Source: an uncultured Collinsella sp.
GTDB lineage: Bacteria; Actinomycetota; Coriobacteriia; Coriobacteriales; Coriobacteriaceae
DNA length: 7,674 nucleotides
Direction: 5' to 3'
Assembly (NCBI GenBank): GCA_900554465.1
Contig: USHF01000064.1
Location: 1 to 7,674, forward strand
A program made the translations under genes and the position numbers. The notes beneath the pieces are model-generated. The model saw nothing but the letters and a program-made list of their open reading frames with translations. It did no database searches and was not told the DNA's origin. How positions within the stretch are numbered: the first letter of the stretch is position 1; the number at the start of each line of letters is the position of its first letter. Below are positions 6,606 to 7,674 of this stretch, piece by piece.

Positions 6606-6899
6606 ATAAAGTCCTTTCAAATCGCGACGGGCCTGCCCGTCGACTGCGCGCATCCAACTTCACGCGCCAAAAGCTGAAATGCAACTTTAGCGGGTTCAAG
6701 TGAAAAATAAAGCCCATGGCAGGCGAACGGCGCAACGTCTTTCGGCGAAGGGAATGTCAAGTACAAACTGGATAAAGTGGCCGAGTTTTTGCTATCGACG
6801 CGAGCCATCGAACACGTTTTGAAACTTTGCTGCAGCGCGCGGGATGTCGGCGCGAGACTTTATCATAGGGTGACAAACAACGATGAGGAGCACATGCCT
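6606..6899. other. Divergent intergenic region between the SDR gene and the acidic protein gene
   Basis: About 290 bases without a gene. CGACGGGC (6625-6632) and GCCCGTCG (6635-6642) form an 8-bp perfect stem in the SDR leader, just upstream of its ribosome site. A 19-bp imperfect dyad, GCTGAAATGCAACTTTAGC, lies at 6673-6691. A consensus -35 TTGACA for the SDR direction is at 6760-6755, but the sequence 17 bases on is not a good -10. For the plus-strand gene, TATCAT at 6861-6866 is a possible -10 without a matching -35. No promoter can be assigned firmly. Confidence 0.35.
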
Positions 6900-7625
6900 A
6901 TGACAGACGAGCTGGACCCCCAGACTCAACAGCATATTGATGATTCCGCAGACGTCACTGCAGATGCCGACGCTGTGACCTGCGATGATATTGACCTCGA
7001 CGGCCCATTCTTGGACGAAAGCGCTACGGCGGAAACCCCTGGCGCCGAAGATGCAGACGAGCAAAACGACGATGCGCCCGCTCAGGACGACCGCCCCGTA
7101 CAGGATGCTGCTCCGCAAGCTGCGGGCCCTATCGAGGTTTCTTCGGAAGAAGAGCTCGACGCCGTCATGGACTCCATGATGGATGCCGTCAAAGCGATGA
7201 AAGACGCCGTGGCCGACGCTGACGTTGACGCCGAGGAAGAGGAGGCCGCCGAGGCAGCCTCGACCTTCGTACCCGGCGAGACTCCGGTTGCCGACCAGGG
7301 CAGCACCATGCCCTCGTTTCTGCAGCTCGAGCATCCCACGATTGGCACCGATGCGGTCGACCCGCACGCAGCAGGCTTTTCTGTGATCGAAGGCGGTACC
7401 GGCAATATCGCCGTGCCGCAGACTGCCGATGCGGACGCTGCCGACACCGCTCGCCCGACCGCCCCGCACTCCTCCGCCGCGAGCCGCGATCTGGGGACCG
7501 CTGTCTCGAACACTGCGAACGCCGTGGGCACCTTTATCGCCCAGGGTGCCTCGGCCATGCGCGAGATGAACGCCGCGAAAAAGGCACTTGCCGATGCCCG
7601 CGCCCACCTGGCCGAACTTGAGCAG
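6900..7625 (+). CDS. Acidic Ala/Asp/Glu-rich protein of unknown function, 3' end lost at the contig end
   Basis: I do not recognise this protein. The genomic part encodes 242 residues and stays open to the adapter junction. The first 130 residues are strongly acidic and low in complexity, rich in Asp, Glu and Ala, with no signal peptide and no membrane segment, so probably disordered. Around residues 80-105, EELDAVMDSMMDAVKAMKDAV could form an amphipathic helix. The last 35 residues, from NTANAVGTFIAQGA to AKKALADARAHLAELEQ, look helical and could begin a coiled coil. AGGAG lies nine bases before the ATG at 6900 and only three before an in-frame ATG at 6894, so I prefer 6900; the difference is two residues. 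Codon use and the ribosome site support this strand over the long opposite-strand frames. Everything after 7625 is adapter, not protein. Confidence 0.75.
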
Positions 7626-7674
7626 CTGTCTCTTATACACATCTCCGAGCCCACGAGACATGCGCAGATCTCGT
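7626..7674. other. Illumina Nextera i7/P7 adapter contamination at the contig end
   Basis: From 7626 the sequence is CTGTCTCTTATACACATCT (the transposon mosaic end), then CCGAGCCCACGAGAC (7645-7659), then an 8-base index ATGCGCAG (7660-7667), then ATCTCGT (7668-7674), the beginning of the P7 oligonucleotide. Each segment and their order match the Nextera read-through exactly; the index equals Nextera XT N722 as I recall it. This is library sequence and must not be annotated as genome. Confidence 0.98.

Noticed and set aside
5736..6677. Plus-strand frame of 313 codons
   Set aside because: Shadow of the SDR gene on the opposite strand, which has a full catalytic triad.
7082..7654. Minus-strand frame of 190 codons beginning MGSEMCIRDS
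   Set aside because: Adapter-derived start; low-complexity Ser/Ala translation typical of an antisense frame in GC-rich DNA.
6792..7661. Long minus-strand frame of 289 codons beginning MSRGLGDVYKRQ
   Set aside because: Its start lies in the Nextera adapter, and the rest is antisense to a plus-strand gene with a good ribosome site.

Overview
The window reads as ordinary chromosome from a high-GC bacterium. The GC-rich third positions and long antisense open frames, a strong Shine-Dalgarno (SD) site before most genes, and the gene set (DegV protein, LOG protein, tgt, a steroid-dehydrogenase-like SDR, a RelB/YafQ toxin-antitoxin pair) fit a gut Coriobacteriia member such as Collinsella. That taxonomic call is an inference from composition and general familiarity, not from a marker gene. 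The right-hand end is not biological: the last 49 bases are an Illumina Nextera i7 adapter left on the contig.

Layout. On the minus strand, 1-1453 holds a HAD hydrolase followed by an M20 (PepV-type) dipeptidase that runs off the left edge; the two are probably co-transcribed. A divergent intergenic region with operator-like inverted repeats (1454-1609) separates them from a plus-strand DegV fatty-acid-binding protein (1610-2470). A 63-bp element with perfect 17-bp arms sits between DegV and the convergent toxin-antitoxin operon (antitoxin 3174-2875, toxin 2872-2564, minus strand). That operon is preceded by a consensus-like -10 box and a 36-bp perfect-arm palindrome. Further upstream on the minus strand come a LOG-family protein (4046-3288), tgt (5399-4260) and an SDR oxidoreductase (6605-5805). 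The interval 5400-5804 carries no gene but holds GGGAC/GTCCC repeats, a 17-bp tandem duplication and a strong terminator. On the plus strand from 6900, an acidic, Ala/Asp/Glu-rich protein of unknown function runs into the adapter.

How the parts relate. Apart from the HAD-PepV pair and the antitoxin-toxin pair, the genes look like independent housekeeping or accessory units: membrane lipid or fatty-acid handling (DegV), queuosine tRNA modification (tgt), nucleotide hydrolysis (LOG), and redox chemistry, possibly on bile acids (SDR). I do not see a previously undescribed multi-gene system here. The points most worth following are the adapter and the false proteins it creates, the unusual insertion in the SDR cofactor loop, the intrinsic-terminator hairpin placed just before the LOG gene, and the repeat elements at 2486-2548 and 5505-5649.
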